Below the pieces are notes generated by a model, which worked only from the letters and a program-made list of their open reading frames with translations, was not told where the DNA came from and ran no database searches. This document shows positions 17,603 through 26,376 of a DNA stretch of 37,708 bases, one piece after another. This stretch comes from a bacterium. GTDB taxonomy: Bacteria > Bacteroidota > Rhodothermia > Balneolales > M1805. Every line of letters starts with the position of its first letter. The stretch's first letter is position 1. Location of the stretch: assembly GCA_006226965.1 (NCBI GenBank), contig SBGQ01000052.1, forward strand, positions 1-37,708. Direction: 5' to 3'. The translations under genes and the position numbers were made by a program.

Positions 17603-18694
17603 ATGAAAAATGCTTCTTTTTGGGAAACAGATTCTTTTCTTTCTAAACCGTACGATTTAATCGTAATCGGTTCGGGGATTGTCGGTTTAAGCTCGGCTTA
17701 CTTCACCAAACTCAAACACCCTGAAAAGCGAATTTTAATTGTTGAACGAGGTTTTTTACCAAGTGGTGCCAGTACAAAAAATGCTGGATTTGCCTGTTTC
17801 GGAAGTCCTACCGAACTACTTTCCGACCTGAAAAATGAATCAGAAGATGAAGTGATTCAACGCATTAAATGGCGTTGGAACGGTTTGAAATTACTGCGAA
17901 AGACTTTAGGAGATTCAACGATTCAGTTTGATGCTTGCGGTTCTTATGAGTTATTTAATTCTGAACGCGAAATGCGTGATAGTATCGACAATTTGGAGTA
18001 TTTGAATGAGTTGATGGAGGAATCGACTGGAGAGAAAGAGATGTTTAGCTACAAACCCATCAACGGAAAAGAAGCCATTTATTCCAGATTGGAAGGCTCT
18101 ATTCATACCGGTGAAATGATGAAAGCTTGGATTCAAAAGAATCAGGAATTGGGAAATGAAATTCGTTTTAATACAACAGTTGAAACTATCGAATTCGGAT
18201 TTGTTGAGCTGGAAAACGGTATTGAATTACGTGCCAAACATATTCTCGTTGCTACAAACGGTTTCGCAGAAAGATTAACTTCTAAAAAAGTTCGCCCGGC
18301 TCGTGGTTTAGTGATGATTTCTGAGCCTTTTGCCAATATGCCATGGAAAGGGACATTTCATTACGATGAAGGTTTTGTGTACTTCCGAAATGTGGGAAAT
18401 CGTTTGTTACTCGGCGGCGGAAGAAATCAAGCATTTACGGCAGAAGAAACGTCCGAGTTTGGTACGAATCAACGTATAAAATCGTATTTGTTAAATCTCG
18501 CTGATGATTTTTTACAAATTGATTTACGGAACAATCTGGCTCAAACTTGGTCGGGAATAATGGGCTTTTCTGAGACAAAGTCGCCGATAATTGAAGATAA
18601 TGAAGGAATCTCAATTCGGGTTGCTCTTGGCGGAATGGGAGTGGCAATAGGCTCAGATATTGGGTTTTCTTTCGCTGAATCTATTTTCTGTTAG
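17603..18694 (+). CDS. FAD-dependent oxidoreductase (DAO family)
   Basis: A protein of 363 residues. The Rossmann FAD motif GSGIVG lies at 23-28, followed by the Glu that binds the ribose (IVERGFLPSGAS) and a KNAGFACFGSPTE segment. The substrate half includes KHILVATNGFAERL, and RPARGLVMISEP leads to the second FAD-contact region, with GNRLLLGGGRNQ and the C-terminal GGMGVAIGSDIG. Relatives oxidise amines, glycine or D-amino acids, and the exact substrate is unclear. Its last 42 bases overlap the end of the NUDIX gene on the opposite strand, with no terminator between them. Confidence 0.9.
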   Translation: MKNASFWETDSFLSKPYDLIVIGSGIVGLSSAYFTKLKHPEKRILIVERGFLPSGASTKNAGFACFGSPTELLSDLKNESEDEVIQRIKWRWNGLKLLRKTLGDSTIQFDACGSYELFNSEREMRDSIDNLEYLNELMEESTGEKEMFSYKPINGKEAIYSRLEGSIHTGEMMKAWIQKNQELGNEIRFNTTVETIEFGFVELENGIELRAKHILVATNGFAERLTSKKVRPARGLVMISEPFANMPWKGTFHYDEGFVYFRNVGNRLLLGGGRNQAFTAEETSEFGTNQRIKSYLLNLADDFLQIDLRNNLAQTWSGIMGFSETKSPIIEDNEGISIRVALGGMGVAIGSDIGFSFAESIFC

Positions 18695-19321
18695 CTTAAA
18701 CTCTTTGTACAGCACCAAAAGTTCAGAAAGCATCATTGCGGTTGCCCCCCAAAGCGGAACTTCTTTATCAACATTCCAAAAAGGAACCGTCAATTCCATA
18801 TTCCTTACTTTCCAAAGTTCGGTCTGAATGTTTGAGTCTTCGGCGAGGTCTTCTAAACGTACCCAAAAAGCATCACTTACCTCGAATTCATTTAACTCTA
18901 ATTCAACGGAGTCTAGCACGAGCTCGGCAACAATAGGTTGGATTTTCATATTGGTGTGATACATATAAAAAGAGCTCATTCTACCAATGGTACGTATCGC
19001 ATTTTCTAAGATTCCAACTTCTTCGAAAGCTTCACGAATTGCTCCTTCTTCAACACTTTCATTGGCTTCTAGTTTTCCGCCAGGAAAACTGATTTGACCT
19101 TTATGAGTACTTAATTCTTTTCCTCTAAGTGTTAACAAAACAGAAATATCATTATCCTTTTTCCACAGTAGAATTAAAACGGAACAAGGAATACAGTTAA
19201 CCGGAGATATTTCCGAATGGTTTTGAACAGTATCACTTAAAGGCATCATTAATTTTTGTGCCTCGAAACCCGGAAGTGGTTCGCGTAAACGTTCGTAAAG
19301 ATATGTAATGAAGCCACTCAT
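18653..19321 (-). CDS. NUDIX hydrolase, coenzyme A pyrophosphatase type
   Basis: A protein of 222 residues. The full NUDIX box (G-x5-E-x7-R-E-x-x-E-E-x-G) spans residues 82-104, with G82, E88, R96, E97, E100, E101 and G103 all present. Just before it, LTLRGKELSTHKGQISFPGG matches the extra CoA-pyrophosphatase signature (L-L-T-x-R-S-x(3)-H-x-G-x-I-S-F-P-G-G type). The enzyme would hydrolyse CoA or its oxidised derivatives to 4'-phosphopantetheine and adenosine 3',5'-bisphosphate. The 3' end overlaps the convergent FAD oxidoreductase gene. Confidence 0.9.
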   Translation of the reverse strand: MSGFITYLYERLREPLPGFEAQKLMMPLSDTVQNHSEISPVNCIPCSVLILLWKKDNDISVLLTLRGKELSTHKGQISFPGGKLEANESVEEGAIREAFEEVGILENAIRTIGRMSSFYMYHTNMKIQPIVAELVLDSVELELNEFEVSDAFWVRLEDLAEDSNIQTELWKVRNMELTVPFWNVDKEVPLWGATAMMLSELLVLYKEFKLTENRFSERKPNI

Positions 19322-19390
19322 TAACTTTGGAATTCGGTACTTTTTGGTGCAAAATACGTCTTTACTTCTAAAATTCTATACAGATAGGTA

Positions 19391-20029
19391 ATGAGAGTCA
19401 TTCTCAGTTTTTTTTTAGTGGTGTTTCTATACAGTAATGCGTTTTCTCAAAATGCCAATGAGCGTTTAGCCAGAGCCGCATTTCAAGGGGATATGTTCGC
19501 TGCGCAAACAGCAATTCGTGACGGTGCTGATATAAATGCGCCTGACAAAAGCGGTGCAAGCCCTTTAATGCACGCTGTTTTAAAAAACAATGCTAAAATG
19601 ATTACGTTCTTAATTTCACATCATGCTGAAGTGAATTATCAAAATAGAGAAGGAAATACGGCATTGGTTTGGGCGGCTTTAAAAGGAAATATGGAAGCCG
19701 CATTAGCATTAGTTAAAGGCGGGGCTGATGTAAATATACCAAGTAAAAACGCTTCAACAGCTTTACACGCTGCGGCTTCAAAAGGTAATGCAGATATTGT
19801 AAGTTTATTGATTGAAATGGGTGCCGATGTAAATGTTTCTGATATTTCCGGTATAACACCGTTAATGTATGCAGCGGCAAAAGGGCAAAAGAAAATTGTT
19901 GAGTTATTATTGCTTGCTGGTGCCGATCCTACCTTAAAAACGTTAAACGGTGAAAGTGCTTTAAGTTGGGCAAAAGAGCGTGGTAATGACCAAATCGCGG
20001 CTTTATTAACCGGAGTAGGTGGATTTTAG
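19391..20029 (+). CDS. Secreted ankyrin-repeat protein
   Basis: A protein of 212 residues with a signal peptide (VILSFFLVVFLYSNAFSQ, cleavage after FS). About five to six ankyrin repeats follow, recognisable by GADINAPDKSGASPLMHAV, HAEVNYQNREGNTALVWAA, GADVNIPSKNASTALHAAA, GADVNVSDISGITPLMYAA and GADPTLKTLNGESALSWA. It would be a periplasmic or secreted binding scaffold; no partner can be named. It is divergent from the NUDIX gene, with only about 70 bases between. Confidence 0.92.
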   Translation: MRVILSFFLVVFLYSNAFSQNANERLARAAFQGDMFAAQTAIRDGADINAPDKSGASPLMHAVLKNNAKMITFLISHHAEVNYQNREGNTALVWAALKGNMEAALALVKGGADVNIPSKNASTALHAAASKGNADIVSLLIEMGADVNVSDISGITPLMYAAAKGQKKIVELLLLAGADPTLKTLNGESALSWAKERGNDQIAALLTGVGGF

Positions 20030-20236
20030 GTTGTAATTCTGTTTGAGCATAGAAATACTCAATCCTTGATTAAATACCCAATAAATCTTCTTTTCGTTTG
20101 AATTGAAATGCACTAGCTAAAGCAGTTAGAGTGCTATAAAAGCGCCATTTTAAAGTACATGTTGCTAAATAAACAGGTGACTATTGCGGTGATTCTCCAC
20201 AGAAAGTTTTCGGTAGGAATAACAAAAAATCTAACC

Positions 20237-20293
20237 TACTCCATACTCCATACTCCATACTCCATACTCCATATACCTTAAACCTTAAACCTT
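20237..20293. repeat. Heptanucleotide tandem repeats
   Basis: Five perfect copies of TACTCCA occupy 20237-20271. After a four-base spacer come two copies of a second heptamer, CCTTAAA (20276-20289), and a partial third copy. The second set runs into the 3' end of the ICMT/NnrU-like gene and encodes its last residues (KRFKV) and stop codon. The upstream part of this intergenic region (20030-20236) shows no gene. Confidence 0.9.
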
Positions 20294-20898
20294 TTAAAAC
20301 TCGGAATCAATCTAGGTACTTCATTTTTATAGTTGGTATAAGCCGTTCCGAATCGTTCTTCTAATTTTTTTTCTTCCGGAAAACTTCCCCAATAAAAATA
20401 AGCTGTAAATAACACGAATAGATAAAGATTTCGGTCAGTCATATTGGGATTCATCAACACATACAAAATGGACCAGAAATACATCGGGTGACGCATAAAA
20501 CGATACACAGAACGAATTCGCAAGGTGTTATCCATCTTGGGTTCATCTAAGTGAAACGGATGCTCTTTATGCAAAAAGATTTGTTTTAAGCCAATAAAAA
20601 TAAACGGATAGGAAATGTAAACCGCGTGAGTCAAACCTATGACTGATACTATCCGAACGACATCAAAAAAATGGGAATACGGTTTTTCTACACTGTAAAA
20701 TGTCACGCTAATTGGCGGTAAATAGTAGTACCAAGCCCCTAAATATAAAACAGAAATCAAGGAATAAATGGCTCTGTAATAATGTTTCATAATAGGAAAA
20801 CGCTTCAAAAAAGCTGATTTAAAAGCATCCTGAGCCGTAATGCTATGTACTACTGCAAAGAGCAGAAATCCGATAAATGAAAGTGAGTAATGAAGCAT
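20278..20898 (-). CDS. NnrU/ICMT-like membrane protein (isoprenylcysteine-methyltransferase-like fold)
   Basis: A protein of 206 residues with five to six hydrophobic segments. The C-terminal half carries the PEMT/ICMT-type pattern: VYRFMRHPMYFWSI, then a membrane helix, then FPEEKKLEERFGTAYTNYKNEVPRLIP (E-E-x-x-L-x-x-x-F-G-x-x-Y-x-x-Y-x-x-x-V-P-x-L-I-P), which binds S-adenosylmethionine in characterised methyltransferases. NnrU and MddA-like proteins share this architecture. It may be a SAM-dependent methyltransferase of a small lipophilic or thiol substrate. The C-terminal residues are written in heptamer-repeat DNA. Confidence 0.82.
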   Translation of the reverse strand: MLHYSLSFIGFLLFAVVHSITAQDAFKSAFLKRFPIMKHYYRAIYSLISVLYLGAWYYYLPPISVTFYSVEKPYSHFFDVVRIVSVIGLTHAVYISYPFIFIGLKQIFLHKEHPFHLDEPKMDNTLRIRSVYRFMRHPMYFWSILYVLMNPNMTDRNLYLFVLFTAYFYWGSFPEEKKLEERFGTAYTNYKNEVPRLIPSFKRFKV

Positions 20899-20992
20899 AA
20901 AATGAATTATTCCAATAACGTCGGAGTATCCGTATTTTTTGTGATTAAATCTAACTGAGCTTTGAGCTCGAAAAACAAATCAACGATTTTAC

Positions 20993-21907
20993 ATGAGTAC
21001 ATTAGTTGTTGGCTCGGTAGCCTACGATAGTTTAGAAACGCCATTTGGAAAAGCGCCTCGCATCTTGGGTGGTTCAGCGTCTTACATCTCTTTAACTGCT
21101 TCTTATTTTACTTCACCTGTTCGTTTAGTAGGTGTTGTCGGAAACGATTTTAATCCGGAAGACATCGAATTATTCAAATCAAAGAATATCGATTTAGAGG
21201 GTTTACAGGTTGATAACAGTGGAAAAACCTTTTTCTGGGCAGGAAAATATCATTTTGATATGAATTCCCGCGATACCTTGGATACCCAATTAAACGTGTT
21301 CGAAAAATTTAATCCGATAATCCCAAATTCGTATAAAGAAAGCGATTTCGTTTGCTTAGGTAATATCGAACCGGGTTTACAGCGCAAAGTATTAGATCAG
21401 GTAAAACGCCCTAGATTAGTAATCTGCGATACCATGAACTTCTGGATTTCCGGTGCAAAAGATTCCTTGATGGAAACCTTGAAATTAGTTGATGTGTTGA
21501 TTATCAACGATTCAGAAGCTCGTGAGCTATCCGGTGAACATCATTTAGTGCGTGCAGCGGATAAAATCAAAACGATGGGTCCAAAAATCCTCATCATCAA
21601 AAAAGGTGAGCACGGTGCCTTGTTATTCACTGAGACAGGATTATTCTCTGTTCCGGCTTTCCCTGTGGAAGACATTTTCGACCCGACCGGTGCAGGTGAT
21701 ACGTTCTTAGGCGGTTTTGTGGGCTGGTTAGATCGTTCACAAGATATCAGCGATGCCAATTTACGCCGTGCAGTTGTGTTCGGTTCCGTAATGGCAAGTT
21801 ATTGCGTAGAAAAATTCGGTCCTGAGCGCTTGAAAAATCTCACTGACGAAGAAATCTACAAACGTTATAACGCGTTTATGGAATTGTCTAACATTCCTGC
21901 GGTTTAA
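20993..21907 (+). CDS. PfkB-family carbohydrate/nucleoside kinase
   Basis: A ribokinase-fold kinase of 304 residues. Seen: the N-terminal LGGSASYISLTAS segment (Gly-Gly substrate-loop motif), GVVGNDF, INDSEARELSG, and the C-terminal PfkB signature DPTGAGDTFLGGF with catalytic Asp236 in GAGD. The substrate could be a sugar or a nucleoside; similar proteins are usually annotated simply as sugar kinase. A strong terminator follows, so it is probably monocistronic. Confidence 0.9.
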   Translation: MSTLVVGSVAYDSLETPFGKAPRILGGSASYISLTASYFTSPVRLVGVVGNDFNPEDIELFKSKNIDLEGLQVDNSGKTFFWAGKYHFDMNSRDTLDTQLNVFEKFNPIIPNSYKESDFVCLGNIEPGLQRKVLDQVKRPRLVICDTMNFWISGAKDSLMETLKLVDVLIINDSEARELSGEHHLVRAADKIKTMGPKILIIKKGEHGALLFTETGLFSVPAFPVEDIFDPTGAGDTFLGGFVGWLDRSQDISDANLRRAVVFGSVMASYCVEKFGPERLKNLTDEEIYKRYNAFMELSNIPAV

Positions 21908-21932
21908 TTAACATAGATTTACGCTTTTTCTT

Positions 21933-21963
21933 AAAGCCCGGGTCGAATGATTCGGGCTTTTTT
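21933..21963 (+). terminator. Intrinsic terminator of the PfkB kinase gene
   Basis: AAAGCCCG (21933-21940) pairs with CGGGCTTT (21953-21960) around a 12-base loop. The run TTTTTT follows within 21958-21963. It begins 25 bases after the stop codon. Confidence 0.88.
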
Positions 21964-22018
21964 ATTACTATTCAGCCAACACACATCTGCATGAATTCCG
22001 AATTTATGGTTGAAAATC

Positions 22019-23752
22019 ATGCGTACTTTTATCGCCCTATTCCTTTTTGTGATTGCAGGATTAAGTCAATTACAATGTTCTTCTGAGCTGTTTAGAAATG
22101 GTGAACCTGCGCCGGTAGTTGCCTTAGATACGAGTTGGAAATCACTCACTCTGCGCGAAAAAATAGGTCAGACTATGATTCTGACCGCATCGCATCAACT
22201 GTATAAAAATCAGGGTTTTACTGATTGGAAGAGCTTCTTTGAGAAATATCCTGTTGGCGGCTTTTTTATGGCTCGGTGGACTATTTTGGATAATGTTACG
22301 GACTCACTAAAACGTAAAACTACAGTTTCACTTGCGGATACGTATCAACAAAATTCTAAAACTCCTCTCTTTATAGTTGAAGATTACGAAGGTGGAGTCG
22401 GTCATAATATTCCCGGTTTTACAAAGATGCCGACAGGAATGGCGTTTGGAGCGGCGAATAATCCTGAGTTAACATTTGAGGCTGGAAAAGCAATTGCCAG
22501 AGAATCTCGTTTGCTGGGATTTAATTGGGTTTTACATCCGGTAGCAGATTTGAATTTCAATGAGTTAAACCCGGTTACAAATATTCGCAGCGTTTCATCA
22601 AATCCTGAAATTACAATATCAAACTTAAAACGACAGATTTTAGAGTTACAAGAAAATGGAGTCGCTGCAACTATTAAACATTTTCCCGGCGATGGTGCTT
22701 CTGATTTAGATCAGCATTTAACAACAACGATTAATTCGAAAACAGAAGCGGAGTGGTATGCAACCTATGGAAAAACCTTCAAAGCACTAATTAACGATGG
22801 TGTTTATTCCATTATGATGGGGCACATTGCATTTCCGGCATACTCAAAACACGATAAAGAAACCAGAAATTATCCCGGAACATTATCAAAAGCCATTACA
22901 ACAACCTTGCTTAAAGGTGAAATGGGATTTCAAGGTGTGATTGTGTCCGATGCGCTGAATATGTCAGGAATTCAAGGGTATTATCCAAATCAATTAGAAA
23001 CAGAAATTGCTTGTTTTGCTGCCGGAACGGATGTAATGTTATGGCCGGGACTGGCATTTATGGATTCTCTGGAAGCTCGAATAAATCGCGGTGAGTTCCC
23101 GATGGAGCGTTTGGATGATGCCGTTCAACGTATTTGGAACCTCAAAAAAATGTTAGGTCTGCTGGATGACGATTCGAAATTTGAATTTTCTTCCGAGTAT
23201 GAGATTTCGGTTCATGAACACGCTAAAAAAATTGCTCAAGAAGTAGCAGATGAAAGTGTGACCTTAGTAAAAGGGAAAGAAAAGCTGCCGCTCAATCCCG
23301 AGAAAGACAAAAACTTGTTGGTTGTTGTAGTTTCCCCTGATAAGCACGAAAACACGGTCGGTGAATTAAAAACGGCAACAGACCGTCTAAAAGATGCGGG
23401 TTTTAACGTAGATGTTCGTCACAATTTATCGTATTACGGTAACAGTCCCGACGACCAACGAAAGTATGATAAAATCCTGTTTTTCTATGTGCGTCAACCG
23501 CATAACCCGATAGGTTCTTTACAGCTCCAAAGTGAGGAAGCTTTAACCGCATACATGGCGAATATGCTTCCGCAGGATAAGGTAATCGGTGTTTCGTTTG
23601 GTGACCCGTATGTGTTATCACGTTATAATCCGAGAATTAGTGTTCGAATCAATGCGTATCATCAGATAGAAGTTGTACAGGAAACGGTGGTTGATATTTT
23701 ACTCGGAAAAAAGCAAGCAAAAGGAGTTTCGCCTGTAAAGTTGAGCCGATAA
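22019..23752 (+). CDS. Glycoside hydrolase family 3 protein (beta-N-acetylhexosaminidase-like), exported
   Basis: A protein of 577 residues from the ATG at 22019, preferred over the TTG three codons upstream. The N-terminus is a signal peptide (TFIALFLFVIAGLSQLQCSS); a Cys follows the hydrophobic core, but Gln at -1 makes a lipoprotein signal uncertain. The GH3 TIM barrel shows VEDYEGGV, KHFPGDG with DLDQH ten residues on (NagZ-like His/Asp element, about 220-233), and VSDALNMSGI holding the catalytic Asp (about 311). A C-terminal alpha/beta domain (about 380-577) is present, as in longer GH3 enzymes. It likely cleaves beta-linked N-acetylhexosamine or glucosides, such as peptidoglycan fragments, in the periplasm. 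Confidence 0.88.
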   Translation: MRTFIALFLFVIAGLSQLQCSSELFRNGEPAPVVALDTSWKSLTLREKIGQTMILTASHQLYKNQGFTDWKSFFEKYPVGGFFMARWTILDNVTDSLKRKTTVSLADTYQQNSKTPLFIVEDYEGGVGHNIPGFTKMPTGMAFGAANNPELTFEAGKAIARESRLLGFNWVLHPVADLNFNELNPVTNIRSVSSNPEITISNLKRQILELQENGVAATIKHFPGDGASDLDQHLTTTINSKTEAEWYATYGKTFKALINDGVYSIMMGHIAFPAYSKHDKETRNYPGTLSKAITTTLLKGEMGFQGVIVSDALNMSGIQGYYPNQLETEIACFAAGTDVMLWPGLAFMDSLEARINRGEFPMERLDDAVQRIWNLKKMLGLLDDDSKFEFSSEYEISVHEHAKKIAQEVADESVTLVKGKEKLPLNPEKDKNLLVVVVSPDKHENTVGELKTATDRLKDAGFNVDVRHNLSYYGNSPDDQRKYDKILFFYVRQPHNPIGSLQLQSEEALTAYMANMLPQDKVIGVSFGDPYVLSRYNPRISVRINAYHQIEVVQETVVDILLGKKQAKGVSPVKLSR

Positions 23753-23766
23753 AAAACGGTCAGTTT

Positions 23767-23821
23767 TTCTTCCAATTTGAGTATCTTAGTCGCCCTTTTT
23801 TAATCTATTGGAAGAATTTTT
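23767..23821 (+). terminator. Long inverted repeat with T tail, between the GH3 and SemiSWEET-like genes
   Basis: TTCTTCCAAT (23767-23776) and ATTGGAAGAA (23807-23816) pair perfectly over 10 bp around a 30-base loop and are followed by TTTTT. It may be the terminator of the GH3 gene. It ends only three bases before the ATG at 23824, so it would also cover the translation start of the next gene if transcription reads through. Confidence 0.5.
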
Positions 23822-23823
23822 AT

Positions 23824-24075
23824 ATGATTGATTTTATTGGAAATGCCGGTTTGGTTTTACTTTTAGCTGCATGGGTTCCTCAAACTTGGGATACCGTAAA
23901 ACGTGGCTCTACACCGATTACGCTTGGTTTTATCTTGTTATACATGGTATCTAGTTTTTTATTGACCGTATATTCGGTTATGCGTGACGATACCGTATTT
24001 ACCATTCTTAACGGTGTACTTACATTCGGGAGTGCTATCAATTTGTTTTATAAGATATCCCCAAGAAAAAAGTAG
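23824..24075 (+). CDS. SemiSWEET-like/PQ-loop small membrane protein
   Basis: A protein of 83 residues, the length of a bacterial SemiSWEET (three membrane helices, functional as a dimer). Helix 1 ends in the PQ motif (LLLAAWVPQTWDTVKRGST), helix 2 is FILLYMVSSFLLTVYSV and helix 3 is FTILNGVLTFGSAINLFYKI with the conserved Asn. These proteins move small sugars by alternating access. The protein is divergent enough that sugar transport is a family-level inference. The methionine leader begins 85 bases downstream. Confidence 0.75.
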   Translation: MIDFIGNAGLVLLLAAWVPQTWDTVKRGSTPITLGFILLYMVSSFLLTVYSVMRDDTVFTILNGVLTFGSAINLFYKISPRKK

Positions 24076-24122
24076 CTTTGAGGACTATTTTTATAGTGAA
24101 ATAAAAAATTTCAAAAAAACTC

Positions 24123-24154
24123 TTGCATCGTATTTTTAAAAAACCATATCATTG
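24123..24154 (+). promoter_or_regulatory. Possible Bacteroidota-type promoter of the methionine leader
   Basis: TTG at 24123-24125 and TATCATTG at 24147-24154 resemble the -33 (TTTG) and -7 (TAnnTTTG) elements of Bacteroidota, with 21 bases between them and one mismatch in the -7 box. The implied start of transcription is near 24158-24161, almost on the leader ORF's ATG. That would make a leaderless or very short 5' end, so this assignment is weak. Confidence 0.25.
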
Positions 24155-24159
24155 ATGCC

Positions 24160-24225
24160 ATGAAACAAATCGCAACTCTTATTTCTTGTTGTATGTGTTG
24201 TATGCGCGAAAGCCATACAGCATAG
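24160..24225 (+). CDS. Cysteine-rich leader peptide of the methionine operon (21 residues)
   Basis: ATG at 24160 and TAG at 24223-24225 enclose 21 codons. The core reads SCCMCCMRE: TGT codons at positions 10, 11, 13 and 14 and ATG at 12 and 15. Four cysteines in five residues is far above chance and is the hallmark of a leader peptide that senses charging of one tRNA. The stop codon lies inside the 5' arm of an antiterminator (24218-24227), whose 3' arm is shared with a terminator. When Cys-tRNA is short, a ribosome stalled on the TGT codons leaves 24218-24227 free and the antiterminator can form. A ribosome that reaches the stop codon covers that arm and the terminator wins. The peptide itself probably has no other function. 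Confidence 0.8.
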   Translation: MKQIATLISCCMCCMRESHTA

Positions 24226-24262
24226 GGATTTGTTCAAACTGTTTTTTGAAAGCCCTGTGTTG
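24218..24262 (+). promoter_or_regulatory. Antiterminator of the cysteine attenuator
   Basis: CAGCATAGGG (24218-24227) pairs with CCCTGTGTTG (24253-24262) over ten continuous base pairs, two of them G-U. An upper stem TTCAAA (24233-24238) with TTTGAA (24245-24250) stacks inside it. The lower 5' arm overlaps the leader stop codon. The lower 3' arm contains the bases that form the 5' side of the following terminator, so both structures cannot exist together. Confidence 0.7.
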
Positions 24263-24284
24263 AATCTCGACTCAGGGCTTTTTT
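24249..24284 (+). terminator. Attenuator terminator after the leader peptide
   Basis: AAAGCCCTG (24249-24257) pairs with CAGGGCTTT (24273-24281). After one T-T mismatch an inner stem GTTGA/TCGAC (24259-24263/24267-24271, one U-G) closes on loop ATC. Six T follow the stem (24279-24284). It lies between the leader peptide and the SAM riboswitch and, when formed, would stop transcription before the riboswitch is made. Confidence 0.9.
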
Positions 24285-24301
24285 GTTCTTTCTCTTGATT
24301 T

Positions 24302-24421
24302 CTCATCAAGAAAGGTGGAGGGACAGGCCCTGTGATACCTTAGCAACCGCTTCGATTAACACCCGAAGGTCAGGTGCTAAATCCTGCTGCCTCGATAGAA
24401 ATATCGAGTCGGGAAGATGAG
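24302..24421 (+). ncRNA. SAM-I (S-box) riboswitch aptamer
   Basis: All conserved blocks are present in order. The P1 strand CTCATC (24302-24307) pairs with GATGAG (24416-24421). The kink-turn segment GGTGGAGGGACAGGCCC is followed by AGCAACC, AGGTGCTAAATCC, a P4 hairpin with CTCGAT/ATCGAG arms, and GGGAAGATGAG. These match the SAM-I consensus closely. Binding of S-adenosylmethionine stabilises P1 and favours the downstream terminator, lowering expression of the methionine genes when SAM is plentiful. Confidence 0.97.
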
Positions 24422-24468
24422 TAGAAGTTGGTTATCCATATTGGTCTGTATTCCAGATGATTTTATGT

Positions 24469-24508
24469 AAGCCTCTTTCGGACTCAATTCCCGGAAGAGG
24501 CTTTTTTT
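24469..24508 (+). terminator. Riboswitch-controlled intrinsic terminator
   Basis: AAGCCTCTT (24469-24477) pairs with AAGAGGCTT (24495-24503), followed by seven T (24502-24508). It is the expression platform of the SAM-I riboswitch, 26 bases before the first structural gene. GGAAGA in the aptamer's 3' side (24412-24417) can pair with TCTTTC (24474-24479), a plausible antiterminator when SAM is absent. Confidence 0.92.
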
Positions 24509-24534
24509 ATTGATTTTAACCAACGGAATACTCC

Positions 24535-26372
<1,838 letters not shown>

Positions 26373-26376
26373 GGAA

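Noticed and set aside
20237-20293. Possible CRISPR array
   Set aside because: The units are seven bases long and directly adjacent without spacers, and no cas genes are present.
22010-22018. TTG start three codons ahead of the GH3 gene ATG
   Set aside because: The ATG at 22019 gives a normal signal peptide; a TTG start adds nothing and would be unusual here.
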